Shown piece after piece: positions 1-6,766 of a stretch of DNA of 25,289 nt; position 1 is the stretch's first letter; every line of letters starts with the position of its first letter. Source of the stretch: JAFAVZ01 sp036009105 (GTDB lineage: Bacteria > Acidobacteriota > Thermoanaerobaculia > Gp7-AA8); assembly GCA_036009105.1 (NCBI GenBank), contig DASYMJ010000107.1, positions 1 to 25,289 of the forward strand, given 5' to 3'. The position numbers and the translations under genes are program-made. The notes beneath the pieces were generated by a model that was given only the letters and a program-made list of their open reading frames with translations, had not been told where the DNA came from and made no database searches.

Positions 1-886
1 CGCGGTTGATCGCCGTCGCCACCACGTTGGCCACGGCGCCCATGGCCGTGTTCCCCTGGTCGAACACGCCGTTGCAATAGAAAGCCTGGGAGGTGGAGGG
101 ATAGCCGATGGTCCCCACCTGAGTGCCGCCGAGGGTGATCGTCATCGGCTGATTGGTGCCGCTGGCCACCGTGCCGAGGTAGTTGCCGGCGAACGCACCG
201 CCGGCGATGTTGATCTGCAGCGGGTTGGCGGCGGTGTACGTCGGCCACCACTGCGTGATGTACGCATCGAACCAGTCGGCCGGGAAGACGCCGTTGTCGA
301 TGCCGTGGCTCGGATTGAGGACGCGGTAGCTCGTCCCGCCGTTGGCCACGATCAGCTTGGCCACCGTCGCGTCGTTCTGGAAGAGCGTGAAGATGTCGCT
401 CATGCTCTGCGACCAGCCGCCGGACGACTGCGTGGAGTCGCCGGCCACCGTCATCGAGAGCGGCAGGCCGAAGGCATCGACCTGCGTCACGTCGCAGTTC
501 AAGCCGCCCGCGTTGAACGTGAACTCCGCCACGTCCCACGCCACGTTGTAATTCGGATCGCCGCTGCTCGCCGCCGCCGGGAGGACGAGGCCGACCCCGC
601 CCGGCTGGTGGGGGTCGGCGTTCGTGCCGATCACGATGGCCTGCCCCAGGGAGAAGTAGATCTGGCCGGAGACCAGCCAGGGGACGGAGACGGTGAGCTG
701 GTTCGTGCTGGTGGGTATGGCGAGCGAGTAGTTGTTCGTCGCGGTGGTGGAAAACTCGGTGCTGGTGCCGTCCGCGTTCACGTAGGCCCAGAGGCTGTTC
801 GCGTCGAGCCCGATGATGGCGATGAAGCCGGCCTGGCCGGTGTTGTTGGTCACGGTGAGTTGCACAGAATTCGTTGCAGTCGTCAT
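1..886 (-). CDS. GH64 beta-1,3-glucanase (thaumatin-like fold), N-terminal part, truncated by window edge
   Basis: I translated this frame by eye: it starts at the ATG at 886 and stays open to the left edge, giving 295 residues without a stop. AAGGAG at 900-905 lies 13 nt upstream, a rather long spacing. The segment around residues 119-142 (DVAEFTFN... then CDVTQVDAFGLP) and PSTSQAFYCNGVF at about 263-275 are typical of glycoside hydrolase family 64, which cleaves beta-1,3-glucans such as fungal wall glucan and laminarin. E121 and D137 are 16 residues apart, matching the spacing I recall for the catalytic Glu/Asp pair of the Streptomyces matensis GH64 enzyme. No signal peptide is visible: the protein opens directly with a beta-rich domain (QLTVTNNTG), so export would need a non-classical route or a different start. 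The C-terminal part lies outside the window. It is divergent from the small membrane protein at 945. Confidence 0.85.
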   Translation of the reverse strand, partial: MTTATNSVQLTVTNNTGQAGFIAIIGLDANSLWAYVNADGTSTEFSTTATNNYSLAIPTSTNQLTVSVPWLVSGQIYFSLGQAIVIGTNADPHQPGGVGLVLPAAASSGDPNYNVAWDVAEFTFNAGGLNCDVTQVDAFGLPLSMTVAGDSTQSSGGWSQSMSDIFTLFQNDATVAKLIVANGGTSYRVLNPSHGIDNGVFPADWFDAYITQWWPTYTAANPLQINIAGGAFAGNYLGTVASGTNQPMTITLGGTQVGTIGYPSTSQAFYCNGVFDQGNTAMGAVANVVATAINR

Positions 887-914
887 TTCTGGAATCTCTC
901 TCCTTGACGCAGGT

Positions 915-942
915 GGGTAGCGAAGGGCATCGTTCCCTACCC
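915..942. promoter_or_regulatory. Imperfect inverted repeat between divergent genes
   Basis: GGGTAGCGAA (915-924) and TTCCCTACCC (933-942) pair at 9 of 10 positions across an 8-nt loop. The repeat sits in the 58-bp divergent gap between the GH64 start at 886 and the GTG at 945. It could be an operator shared by both genes or a 5' UTR hairpin next to the small membrane gene. There is no T-run, so a rho-independent terminator is unlikely. Confidence 0.4.
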
Positions 943-944
943 TC

Positions 945-1190
945 GTGTTGACCCTCGTCATCAACATCGCCCTGGGAGTCCTCCCCGCCCTCATCCTCGG
1001 CGCCAGCATCGCCGCCGGCGTGGACGACGACCGTCCCCATCGCCGCATGTTCGTCTTCGTCTACGGCCTGTGGGCGGTGACCCTGTCGATGTGGAACTGG
1101 ATGCGCTCCGCGCCGCTCGGCTGGATCGTGCTGTGGGCCGTCGCTGGTGTGACGGCGCTCACATGGTTCGGCCTGACCCGCCGCCGGTAG
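945..1190 (+). CDS. Small membrane protein of unknown function
   Basis: This 81-residue protein opens with GTG (945) or TTG (948). I do not recognise a family. Three hydrophobic stretches are visible: residues about 2-25 (LTLVINIALGVLPALILGAS), about 36-52 (FVFVYGLWAVTLSMW) and about 58-76 (GWIVLWAVAGVTALTWFG). The loop between the first two carries DDDRPHRR, and the tail ends in TRRR, suggesting a cytoplasmic C-terminus. The stop lies 13 bp before the next plus-strand start. No strong Shine-Dalgarno sequence precedes the start, and a hairpin ends directly before it. The composition is convincing for a real inner-membrane peptide, but without a homologue the call rests on hydropathy and codon usage. 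Confidence 0.55.
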   Translation: MLTLVINIALGVLPALILGASIAAGVDDDRPHRRMFVFVYGLWAVTLSMWNWMRSAPLGWIVLWAVAGVTALTWFGLTRRR

Positions 1191-1196
1191 TAGGAT
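1191..1196 (+). promoter_or_regulatory. Candidate leaderless -10 box (TAGGAT, 7 nt before ATG)
   Basis: TAGGAT is followed by 7 nt and the ATG at 1204, with no Shine-Dalgarno sequence between. The spacing fits transcription starting at or very near the start codon. The same arrangement precedes several other genes in this window. Confidence 0.35.
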
Positions 1197-1203
1197 TGCG
1201 GCC

Positions 1204-2421
1204 ATGCGCCGCGGGGTTTTCGTCCTCCTCCTGCTGCTGTCTTCCGCCATGCCGCTCTACGCTCGGGAAGGCTTCGGCTTCACGAAGAAGGCCGTCGTGA
1301 TGTCGCGAACGTTGCCGCCGGCGATGAACGTCAGCGCCTCCCGCCTGAAGATCGTCGCGAAGACGGATCGCTCGCGCGAGGAGGACGATGCGGAGTCGCT
1401 CCGCCGCTACATCGAGGAGGCGATCCGCGCCGGCGACGAGCGCTTCTCGTTCGACGGCACGCCGCAGCTGACCATCAGCCTCTTCCTCGGGCCGAGCGAG
1501 TCGCGCGAGGAGTGGGAGACGAAGACGGAGACGGAGTACCGCCAGACCGGCACGCGCTCGGTGTGGAACTCGTACAAGAAAAAGTACGAGGAGAAGCCGG
1601 TCTACGACTACGTGCCGGTGACCAAGCATCTCAAGACGGTCACCGCCTCGCTGGACGGCAGCTACTGCATCACCGATGGGAAGGGAAGGACGCTCGACTC
1701 GGGCAGCATCGACCGCAGCTTCAGCCGGTCCTACGAGGAAGGAAACGGCGCGCCCTCGACGGACGCAGTCGCTTCCGATCTGCTGCATGACGCCGCGATC
1801 ACCGTGGCCTCGCGCATCGTGCCGACGAATACGCGGGTGATGGTGATGCTGCCGAAGGGGAGCTTCGAGTCGTTCATCCCGCTGGCCGAGTCGGGCGCGT
1901 GGGACCGGTACCTGGCTTCGGTCCAGCAGGTGCTGGAGAAGCGCGACCGGGAGAGCGAGGCTTACCGGCAATACGCGCTCGGCGTGGGCAAGGAGGCGGT
2001 GGCGTACACGACGAAGAATCCGCGCCAGGCCGCCGCGCTGCTCCGCGAGGCGCAGACGCACTACCAGAACGCGGTGCAGTACAACGCGTCGGAGGCGCTG
2101 TTCGGGCAGGCGTACTCCAGCCTCCTCTCCGCCGGCACCATCCCGCCGCCTTTGCCGCGCGTATCGGAGAGCCTCGCCCAATACGACGCCTGGGCCTCCG
2201 GGCCTGCGCCGACCGCTTCCAAGGCCGCCGCCAAGACGCTCCGCAACGACACGATCGTCGAGATGGTGAAAGCCGGCCTCTCCGAGGAGAACGTGCTGCT
2301 CGCCATCGACTCGGCGGACGCCACGGAGTTCGACACCGAGCCGGACGCCCTCATCGCGCTGCGCAAGGCGGGGGTGAGCCGGACGGTGATCGCGCGGATG
2401 CAGAAACGCGCGAAGAGGTAA
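1204..2421 (+). CDS. Exported protein of unknown function with C-terminal SHOCT-like helical motif
   Basis: The 405-residue product begins with a clear Sec signal peptide (residues 1-20, MRR then a leucine-rich core, predicted cleavage after PLYA). The central part is mixed alpha/beta. It contains a charged segment with repeated Glu/Lys/Tyr (about 103-140) and a beta-rich part (LKTVTASLDGSYCITDGKGRTLDSGSI, about 146-172) reminiscent of periplasmic proteins that test for curli/CsgG-like or lipoprotein folds; I cannot assign it. The last about 50 residues (NDTIVEMVKAGLSEENVLLAI ... ALIALRKAGVSRTVIARM) match the short helical pair often found at the ends of acidobacterial exported proteins and similar to SHOCT motifs. 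There is no lipobox cysteine, so a periplasmic location is likely. The gene ends 1 bp before a palindromic element and is convergent to the oxidoreductase at 2486. Confidence 0.75.
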   Translation: MRRGVFVLLLLLSSAMPLYAREGFGFTKKAVVMSRTLPPAMNVSASRLKIVAKTDRSREEDDAESLRRYIEEAIRAGDERFSFDGTPQLTISLFLGPSESREEWETKTETEYRQTGTRSVWNSYKKKYEEKPVYDYVPVTKHLKTVTASLDGSYCITDGKGRTLDSGSIDRSFSRSYEEGNGAPSTDAVASDLLHDAAITVASRIVPTNTRVMVMLPKGSFESFIPLAESGAWDRYLASVQQVLEKRDRESEAYRQYALGVGKEAVAYTTKNPRQAAALLREAQTHYQNAVQYNASEALFGQAYSSLLSAGTIPPPLPRVSESLAQYDAWASGPAPTASKAAAKTLRNDTIVEMVKAGLSEENVLLAIDSADATEFDTEPDALIALRKAGVSRTVIARMQKRAKR

Positions 2422-2422
2422 A

Positions 2423-2482
2423 TGTAGGGCCGGCTTCCAGCCGGCCTATCGGGCTTCTTACCGCGGCCGGCTGGGCCCTACA
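2423..2482. repeat. REP/BIME-like palindromic intergenic element, copy 1
   Basis: This 60-bp element starts with TGTAGGGCCGGCT and ends with the inverted form GGGCCCTACA. The left arm is itself a hairpin (GGCCGGCTtccAGCCGGCC), and the right arm is a shortened version (GGCCGGCTGGGCCCTACA). It fills the gap between the convergent stops at 2421 and 2486. A second, more perfect copy lies at 6703-6782. In this position it could also form a bidirectional transcript-end structure. Confidence 0.75.
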
Positions 2483-2485
2483 CCT

Positions 2486-3460
2486 TCACCGGAAGCTGAC
2501 CGGGATGTCGTCCATGGTCAGCACGCCGGGGCGGGCGCTGACGATGCGGGGAATGGAGTTCACCACCATGGCCGCGGTGGCGCGGTCGCCGTGCACCCCG
2601 TCCTTGATGGTCAATTCCACGTTCGGCACGCCGGTGATGAGCACCTTGTCCGCCGCCACCGCCTCCGCGCCGACGTACATGCGCAGCTCGAGGTTCACCT
2701 GGATGCGGCCGCTGCCGGAGATGGTCTGATGCACGCCGGCCACCTGGCCGGGGGCGCACCGGAGGTACTGCGTCACGATCTCCCGGTCGGCGATGACCGG
2801 CTCGATCTTCTCGTCGGTGACGCTCGCGAACTCCACGCCGAGGCCGTTGCCGACCATCATTAGCGACTCGCGCAGGCCCATGTGTTTGATCTTCCCCGCG
2901 CCGACGGCGGCGCGGAACTCGTCCGGCGTCAGCCCCGCGCCGACCTTGCGCTGCAGCGGCTCGCGGCGGGTGGAGGCGTTCTGGATGCGGATGATGTCCA
3001 CCTGCTTGATGTCCTGGCAGACGGAGGTGATGGTCAGCGGCAGCTTGTCCATCACGAAGCCGGGGTTGACGCCGGTGCCGAGGAGGGTGACGTTGTTCGC
3101 GCGCGCGACCTGCTGCAGCTCCTCCCGGATCTCGGCGTCGAGGGGGAAGGAAAGCTCTTCACACGTGGAGACGACGTGACAGCCGCGGCCGAGGAGGTCC
3201 TTGAGCTGGCCGGCCACCTCGCGCAGCCGCGAGCCGGTGGAGTGACAGACGACCTCCGGCTTGCCTTCGATGCGGGGCGTGACTTTGACGCCCACCGCGC
3301 GCCCCAGGCCGATCACCTCGCCCACGTCGCGGCCGATCTTGTCCGGGTCGATGTCGACGGCGGCCACGAGACGCACCCACGGCTTGGTGAGGAGCAGCCG
3401 CGCGATCTCCGCGCCGATCGGCCCGATGCCGTACTGCGCGACGTTGACGGGTTGGATCAT
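2486..3460 (-). CDS. DapB-like NAD(P)-dependent oxidoreductase, 2,4-diaminopentanoate dehydrogenase-like
   Basis: I place the start at the ATG at 3460 (MIQPVNVAQYGIGPIG), giving 324 residues. A GAGGT lies just upstream, and the longer open frame to 3760 runs through a non-coding relic. The N-terminus has a Rossmann nucleotide-binding motif GIGPIG at residues 11-16, followed by VAAVDIDPDKIG, a typical second strand with an acidic residue. The middle has HSTGSRL and GTGVNPGFVMD, the signature of the DapB/2,4-diaminopentanoate dehydrogenase family. That family carries out NAD(P)-dependent reductions or deaminations on amino-acid-like substrates. The true substrate is not clear; canonical DapB proteins are shorter (about 270 residues) and contain a different substrate motif, so this is unlikely to be the lysine-pathway enzyme. 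It is cytoplasmic and monocistronic as far as can be seen, being convergent with the 1204 gene. Confidence 0.8.
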   Translation of the reverse strand: MIQPVNVAQYGIGPIGAEIARLLLTKPWVRLVAAVDIDPDKIGRDVGEVIGLGRAVGVKVTPRIEGKPEVVCHSTGSRLREVAGQLKDLLGRGCHVVSTCEELSFPLDAEIREELQQVARANNVTLLGTGVNPGFVMDKLPLTITSVCQDIKQVDIIRIQNASTRREPLQRKVGAGLTPDEFRAAVGAGKIKHMGLRESLMMVGNGLGVEFASVTDEKIEPVIADREIVTQYLRCAPGQVAGVHQTISGSGRIQVNLELRMYVGAEAVAADKVLITGVPNVELTIKDGVHGDRATAAMVVNSIPRIVSARPGVLTMDDIPVSFR

Positions 3461-3490
3461 TTCGTACCTCACCGCAAAAAAAGTCCGCGC

Positions 3491-3496
3491 ATTGTA
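3491..3496 (-). promoter_or_regulatory. Candidate -10 box for the DapB-like gene
   Basis: On the minus strand this reads TACAAT within TATACAAT, 30 nt before the ATG at 3460, leaving room for a short leader that contains the GAGGT ribosome-binding site. No convincing -35 box is seen at 17 bp upstream. Confidence 0.35.
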
Positions 3497-3506
3497 TAGA
3501 ACGATG

Positions 3507-3530
3507 AACGAGGAAGGATGAACGATGAAC
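3507..3530. repeat. 24-nt direct repeat, copy 1, left of the dinB relic
   Basis: A 24-nt sequence beginning AACGAGGAAGGATGAA and ending CGATGAAC recurs at 3631-3654 with 22 of 24 identities. The two copies flank the decayed dinB end. Inside the repeat, GATGAAC itself recurs, giving a slippage-prone stretch. Confidence 0.65.
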
Positions 3531-3625
3531 AAAGGCTGCTGATCAGGCGCCTCCTCCTCCTCATTCACAAAGTTCGACAGTCCAATGCCCGCCAGGCGGT
3601 AGCGAGCGTCGGCGCCGAGTCGAAG
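3527..3625 (-). pseudogene. Relic of a second dinB 3' end
   Basis: Read on the minus strand, this stretch encodes ADARYRLAGIGLSNFVNEEEE followed by QQPLF. That closely matches the last residues of the intact dinB product downstream (PDARYRLAGIGLSNFV, an acidic run, then PPLF). The nucleotide match between 3566-3625 and 4166-4226 is nearly continuous, with a handful of substitutions and a one-base deletion that shifts frame near the 5' end of the relic. It ends in a clamp-binding-like QQPLF that differs from the intact copy, so it looks like a fragment of a diverged paralogue rather than a fresh duplication. No start or catalytic domain remains. It lies between the lipoprotein gene and the DapB-like gene and is flanked by 24-nt direct repeats. 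Confidence 0.8.
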
Positions 3626-3630
3626 AACGG

Positions 3631-3654
3631 AACGAGGACGGATGAGCGATGAAC
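3631..3654. repeat. 24-nt direct repeat, copy 2, right of the dinB relic
   Basis: Partner of the repeat at 3507-3530, offset by 124 bp, with two substitutions. Together they bracket the dinB relic, as expected from strand slippage or from excision of intervening DNA. Confidence 0.65.
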
Positions 3655-3674
3655 CTGGTCTGACGCCCTGCCGG

Positions 3675-4073
3675 TTACGGCTGCGGCGCGCTCGTGGCCG
3701 GCGCCAGCGGGACGTCGATCCGGTTCGGCATCCGGTTGTACATCGCTCCGTTCGCGGCATCGACGATCAAGCCGATGATCCCGCCGAAGATCACGTTGCC
3801 GAGGTACCAGCCGGACATCTGCCGCTGCAGGTCGACGTGAGCCGGCTCGTAGCCTTCCTTCGCCAGCGAGATCGTGCAACGCGCGGGCTTGCGATGCACG
3901 GTGACGACGGTCGGCGTCACGAGCTTCGGATCGTTGTTCACATCGCCGCAAGCCACGGTCACGGCGGCGCCGGCCGGGCTGGAAGTCACCGGCACCTGCT
4001 GCGTGGTCTGGTGGGCGATGGACGCGCAACCAATGGAAAACAGGACGACGAGTGCTGCTCCTCTTTTCATCAT
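3675..4073 (-). CDS. Small PEGA-like lipoprotein of unknown function
   Basis: The 132-residue product starts with two consecutive ATGs (4073 or 4070), preceded by CAGGA. A short signal peptide ends at FSIGC16, a slightly atypical lipobox (Ser rather than Leu at -3), so lipidation at C16 is likely but not certain. Residues about 26-75 (VPVTSSPAGAAVTVACGD ... PTVVTVHRKPARCTISLAKEGYE) follow the PEGA-domain pattern: a beta-rich surface domain with SSPxGA and a KEGY turn. The C-terminal part (GWYLGNVIFGGIIGLIVDAANGAMY, about 87-111) is glycine-rich and hydrophobic. It is a feature I associate with small envelope lipoproteins carrying GN(I/V)xFGGxIGLIVD segments. It starts 35 bp after the dinB stop on the same strand, so the two may share a transcript, although no functional link is evident. 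Confidence 0.75.
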   Translation of the reverse strand: MMKRGAALVVLFSIGCASIAHQTTQQVPVTSSPAGAAVTVACGDVNNDPKLVTPTVVTVHRKPARCTISLAKEGYEPAHVDLQRQMSGWYLGNVIFGGIIGLIVDAANGAMYNRMPNRIDVPLAPATSAPQP

Positions 4074-4108
4074 TCCTGCATTTTGCCCTAATGGAGGACA
4101 CGGATGGA

Positions 4109-5185
4109 TCAGCTTTGTGGGGCGAAAAGCGGCGGCAGCTCCGCTTCCTCCTCCTCGTCTTCATCCACAAAGTTCGACAGTCCGATGCCCGCCAGGCGAT
4201 AGCGCGCGTCGGGTCCAAAGTCGAAGCGTTGCAGGAGCTCGACGCCGATGGCGGCCAGTTCTTCGGCCGATGCGGGGGGCGTCTCGGGGGTGAGGCGGCG
4301 GGTCGCGGTCTGGAACTTGCCGGTGCGCAGTTTCACCGTCACCGTGCGGCCGACCAGCTCTTTCTTCTGCAGCGCGTCCCACAGCTTCTCCGACTCCTTG
4401 CGGATGTACTCCCCGACCTCGGCCAGCGTGATGTCCTGCGCGAACGTGTTCTCGCTCGACCACGACTTGCGCTTGCGCGAAGGGACGACCGGCGACTCGT
4501 CGATGCCGCGGGCCAGCTCCCACAGGCGCGTGCCCCATTTGCCGAAGCGGGCGATCAGCTCCTCGTTGGAGAAGCGCTGCAGGTCTCCGACGGTGGCGAT
4601 GCCCATCTCGATGAGGATGCCTTCCGTCGCCTTGCCGACGCCGGGGATCTTGCGCACCGGCAGGCCGACCAGGAAGCGCTCCACCTGATGGGGGCGGATG
4701 ACGAAGCAGCCGTCCGGCTTCTTCCAGTCCGAGGCGATCTTGGCCAGGAACTTGTTCGGGGCGACGCCGGCCGAGGCGGTGAGGTCGGTCTCGGCGCGGA
4801 TCTCGCGGCGGATCGTCTCGGCGGTCTCGGTGGCGGTGGGGATCCCGGTCAGCTCCTGGGTGACATCGAGATACGCCTCGTCCAGCGAGAGCGGCTCCAC
4901 GAGCGGCGTGTGGCGCTCGAAGATCACCCGGATGTGCTGCGACACGGCGCGGTACTTTTCGAAGTTCGGCGCGATGAAGACGCCGCTGGGGCAGAGCCGC
5001 TTCGCGCGCGAGGCGGGCATGGCAGAGTGGACGCCGAACTTGCGCGCCTCGTACGACGCGGCGCAGACCACGCTCCGCTCGCCCGGCCAGCCGACGATGA
5101 CCGGCTTGCCGCGCAGCGCCGGGTCGTCGCGCTGCTCCACCGACGCATAGAATGCGTCCATATCGATATGGATGATCTTGCGCAT
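4109..5185 (-). CDS. dinB: DNA polymerase IV (Y-family translesion polymerase)
   Basis: With the start at the ATG at 5185 the product is 358 residues, the usual length for Pol IV. The N-terminus MRKIIHIDMDAFYASVEQR holds metal-binding D8. SLDEAYLDVT holds D102 and E103, the other catalytic acids. A helix-hairpin-helix follows (VGLPVRKIPGVGKATEGIL), then the little-finger domain (SWSSENTFAQDI ... TVTVKLRTGKFQTATRR). The tail has an acidic run and ELPPLF, a plausible sliding-clamp-binding peptide. Pol IV copies past DNA lesions and abasic-like damage in the cytoplasm. The longer frame to 5383 is antisense to the neighbouring aldolase-like gene and is rejected. The first 18 nt of the gene overlap the first 18 nt of that divergent gene. 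I see no clear LexA-type operator in the little space available. Confidence 0.95.
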   Translation of the reverse strand: MRKIIHIDMDAFYASVEQRDDPALRGKPVIVGWPGERSVVCAASYEARKFGVHSAMPASRAKRLCPSGVFIAPNFEKYRAVSQHIRVIFERHTPLVEPLSLDEAYLDVTQELTGIPTATETAETIRREIRAETDLTASAGVAPNKFLAKIASDWKKPDGCFVIRPHQVERFLVGLPVRKIPGVGKATEGILIEMGIATVGDLQRFSNEELIARFGKWGTRLWELARGIDESPVVPSRKRKSWSSENTFAQDITLAEVGEYIRKESEKLWDALQKKELVGRTVTVKLRTGKFQTATRRLTPETPPASAEELAAIGVELLQRFDFGPDARYRLAGIGLSNFVDEDEEEEAELPPLFAPQS

Positions 5186-6262
5186 CTGGCCACCACGCCC
5201 GCCTTCATCGTCGACCGAAAGCGCCTGCAGCGCAACTGCACCCGGATGCGCGAAAAGGCGGCCGCTTCCGGCGTCTCCTTCCGCCCCCATGTGAAGACGC
5301 ACAAGGTGGCGGAGATCGGGCGGATGCAGCACGGCGGCGGCTTCGGCCCGATCACCGTCTCCACTCTCGCGGAAGCGGAGCATTTCGCGGCGGCGGGGTT
5401 CCTGGACATCACCTACGCGGTGCCGATCGCGCCGGACAAGTTGCCGCGCGCTGCGGCATTGGCGGCGAAGATCGAGCGGCTGAACATCCTGCTCGACTCC
5501 TTCGAGGCTCTACACGCCGTAGAGTCGTTCGGGACGGTTTTCGACGCCTTCCTCAAGATCGACTGCGGCTATCACCGGGCCGGCGTGGAGATCCACGATC
5601 CGGACAGCCTGCGCCTGGCCCTGGCCATCGTCCACTCCCCGCGGATCCGCTTTCAGGGGCTGCTGACCCACGCCGGCCACTCGTACAACGCGCGGGACGA
5701 GGAGGAAGTGCGGCGCATCGCGGCGCAGGAGGCGGCGGTGCTGACCCGCTTCCGCGCGCTCGACGCGGAGCTCGCCGAAGTCACGCGCAGCATCGGCTCC
5801 ACCCCCACCGCCTCGGTCGTGGAGCGCTTCGCCGAATGCGACGAGGTCCGCCCCGGCAACTACGTTTTCTACGATGCGTTCCAGGCGAAGCTCGGCTCCT
5901 GTGCCATGGACGACGTCGCCGTTTCCGTGCTGGCCACCGTGATCGGCTCGTATCAGGACCGCCGCTCCATGATCATCGACGCCGGCGCGCTCGCGCTGTT
6001 CAAGGACCTCAGCCCCGACCACCTCGATCCATCGTTCGGCTACGGCCTGGTGTGCGACCTCGATCTGAACCCGCTGCCGATGAAGCTGATCGCCCTGTCG
6101 CAGGAGCACGGCAAGATCGCCACCGAGTCGACCCTGCCGGTCGGCACGAGGCTGCGCATCGTCCCCAACCACTCCTGCCTCACCGCGGCCATGTACGAGA
6201 CGTTCCAGATCGTTGACGGGCAGCGCCTCGTCGACCAGTGGCGGCCGGTGCATGGCTGGTAG
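5168..6262 (+). CDS. D-threonine aldolase / DSD1-family PLP enzyme (alanine racemase fold III)
   Basis: The start at the ATG at 5168 gives 364 residues (MDDLAHLATTPAFIVD). TPAFIVD and RPHVKTHK (39-46), which contains the PLP-binding lysine, are the N-terminal hallmarks of the D-threonine aldolase/D-serine dehydratase-like family. IVPNHSC (331-337) supplies the His335-x-Cys337 divalent metal site near the C-terminus. LTHAGHSY (166-173) and IDAGALALFKD (270-280) lie where PLP-contacting loops are expected. Members cleave D-threonine or related beta-hydroxy-D-amino acids, or dehydrate D-serine; the sequence alone does not decide which. The frame is open far upstream, but that part is antisense to dinB. 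No Shine-Dalgarno sequence precedes the ATG, and the start overlaps the dinB start head-to-head, so the two genes must be initiated from transcripts that cross each other's 5' ends. Confidence 0.85.
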   Translation: MDDLAHLATTPAFIVDRKRLQRNCTRMREKAAASGVSFRPHVKTHKVAEIGRMQHGGGFGPITVSTLAEAEHFAAAGFLDITYAVPIAPDKLPRAAALAAKIERLNILLDSFEALHAVESFGTVFDAFLKIDCGYHRAGVEIHDPDSLRLALAIVHSPRIRFQGLLTHAGHSYNARDEEEVRRIAAQEAAVLTRFRALDAELAEVTRSIGSTPTASVVERFAECDEVRPGNYVFYDAFQAKLGSCAMDDVAVSVLATVIGSYQDRRSMIIDAGALALFKDLSPDHLDPSFGYGLVCDLDLNPLPMKLIALSQEHGKIATESTLPVGTRLRIVPNHSCLTAAMYETFQIVDGQRLVDQWRPVHGW

Positions 6263-6295
6263 CGGCGTTGCACTGTTCCGGTGGCGGAGGGCGAT

Positions 6296-6619
6296 ATGCC
6301 ACAGGACAGGAACGAGCCGCAGAGCTACGGCAGCGGGACGGAGTGGGTGGAGGGCGATGTGGGCCAGACGGTGAACCGGCAGAAGGGGAAGCCGAACTCG
6401 CAGCACGCCGACTTTTACGAGTCGCGCCGGGACGGCGAGGGGAGCGCGCCGCATCAGGGCGGGCATGTCTCCGAGCAGCAGGCGGCCGAGAGCGTGCGCC
6501 CCTCGCCGCCCACGGGCGGTGCCACCGGCGGCGGGGAGGACGTGGCCGAGCCGCCGAAGGTGCGGACCGAGGAAGGCGGCGCACGGCGGGAGTCGTATTT
6601 CAAGAAGAGAGACTACTGA
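6296..6619 (+). CDS. Small hydrophilic, probably disordered protein of unknown function
   Basis: GGAGG at 6286-6290 lies 5 nt before the ATG at 6296, which decides the start; the product is 107 residues. It is rich in Gly, Glu, Gln, Ser and charged residues with almost no hydrophobic core: residues about 16-45 read GTEWVEGDVGQ ... NSQHADFYESRR, then a Gly/Pro-rich linker, ending ESYFKKRDY. No family recognised. Such composition fits a stress-associated or disordered protein. Its last codons (from 6607) are part of an 80-bp tandem duplication, so a second copy of the coding end lies just downstream without its gene. Confidence 0.65.
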   Translation: MPQDRNEPQSYGSGTEWVEGDVGQTVNRQKGKPNSQHADFYESRRDGEGSAPHQGGHVSEQQAAESVRPSPPTGGATGGGEDVAEPPKVRTEEGGARRESYFKKRDY

Positions 6620-6766
6620 AAATGTAGGGCCGGCTCTCAGCCGGCCCAAACCGTGGCCGATCCGGTATGCCGCGACCGGGCCGGCTGAGAGACTACTGAA
6701 AATGTAGGGCCGGCTCTCAGCCGGCCCAAACCGCGGCCGATCCGATATGCCGCGACCGGGCCGGCT
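6607..6766. repeat. Two tandem 80-bp units spanning a gene end and a palindromic element
   Basis: Unit 1 (6607-6686) and unit 2 (6687-6766) have a period of exactly 80 bp and differ at only two positions that I can find (6653 T versus C, 6665 G versus A). Each unit begins with GAGAGACTACTGA, the last 12 coding bases plus stop of the upstream gene's end. The duplication therefore copied the gene terminus together with the palindromic element. Confidence 0.85.

Noticed and set aside
3461..3760. N-terminal extension of the DapB-like gene to 3760
   Set aside because: The extension crosses the dinB relic and direct repeats. The Rossmann motif starts right after the ATG at 3460, which has its own GAGGT.
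4052..6262. 736-residue open frame on the plus strand
   Set aside because: Only the part from 5168 is a real protein. The first 372 codons are antisense to dinB, with Arg/Leu/Gly-rich nonsense.
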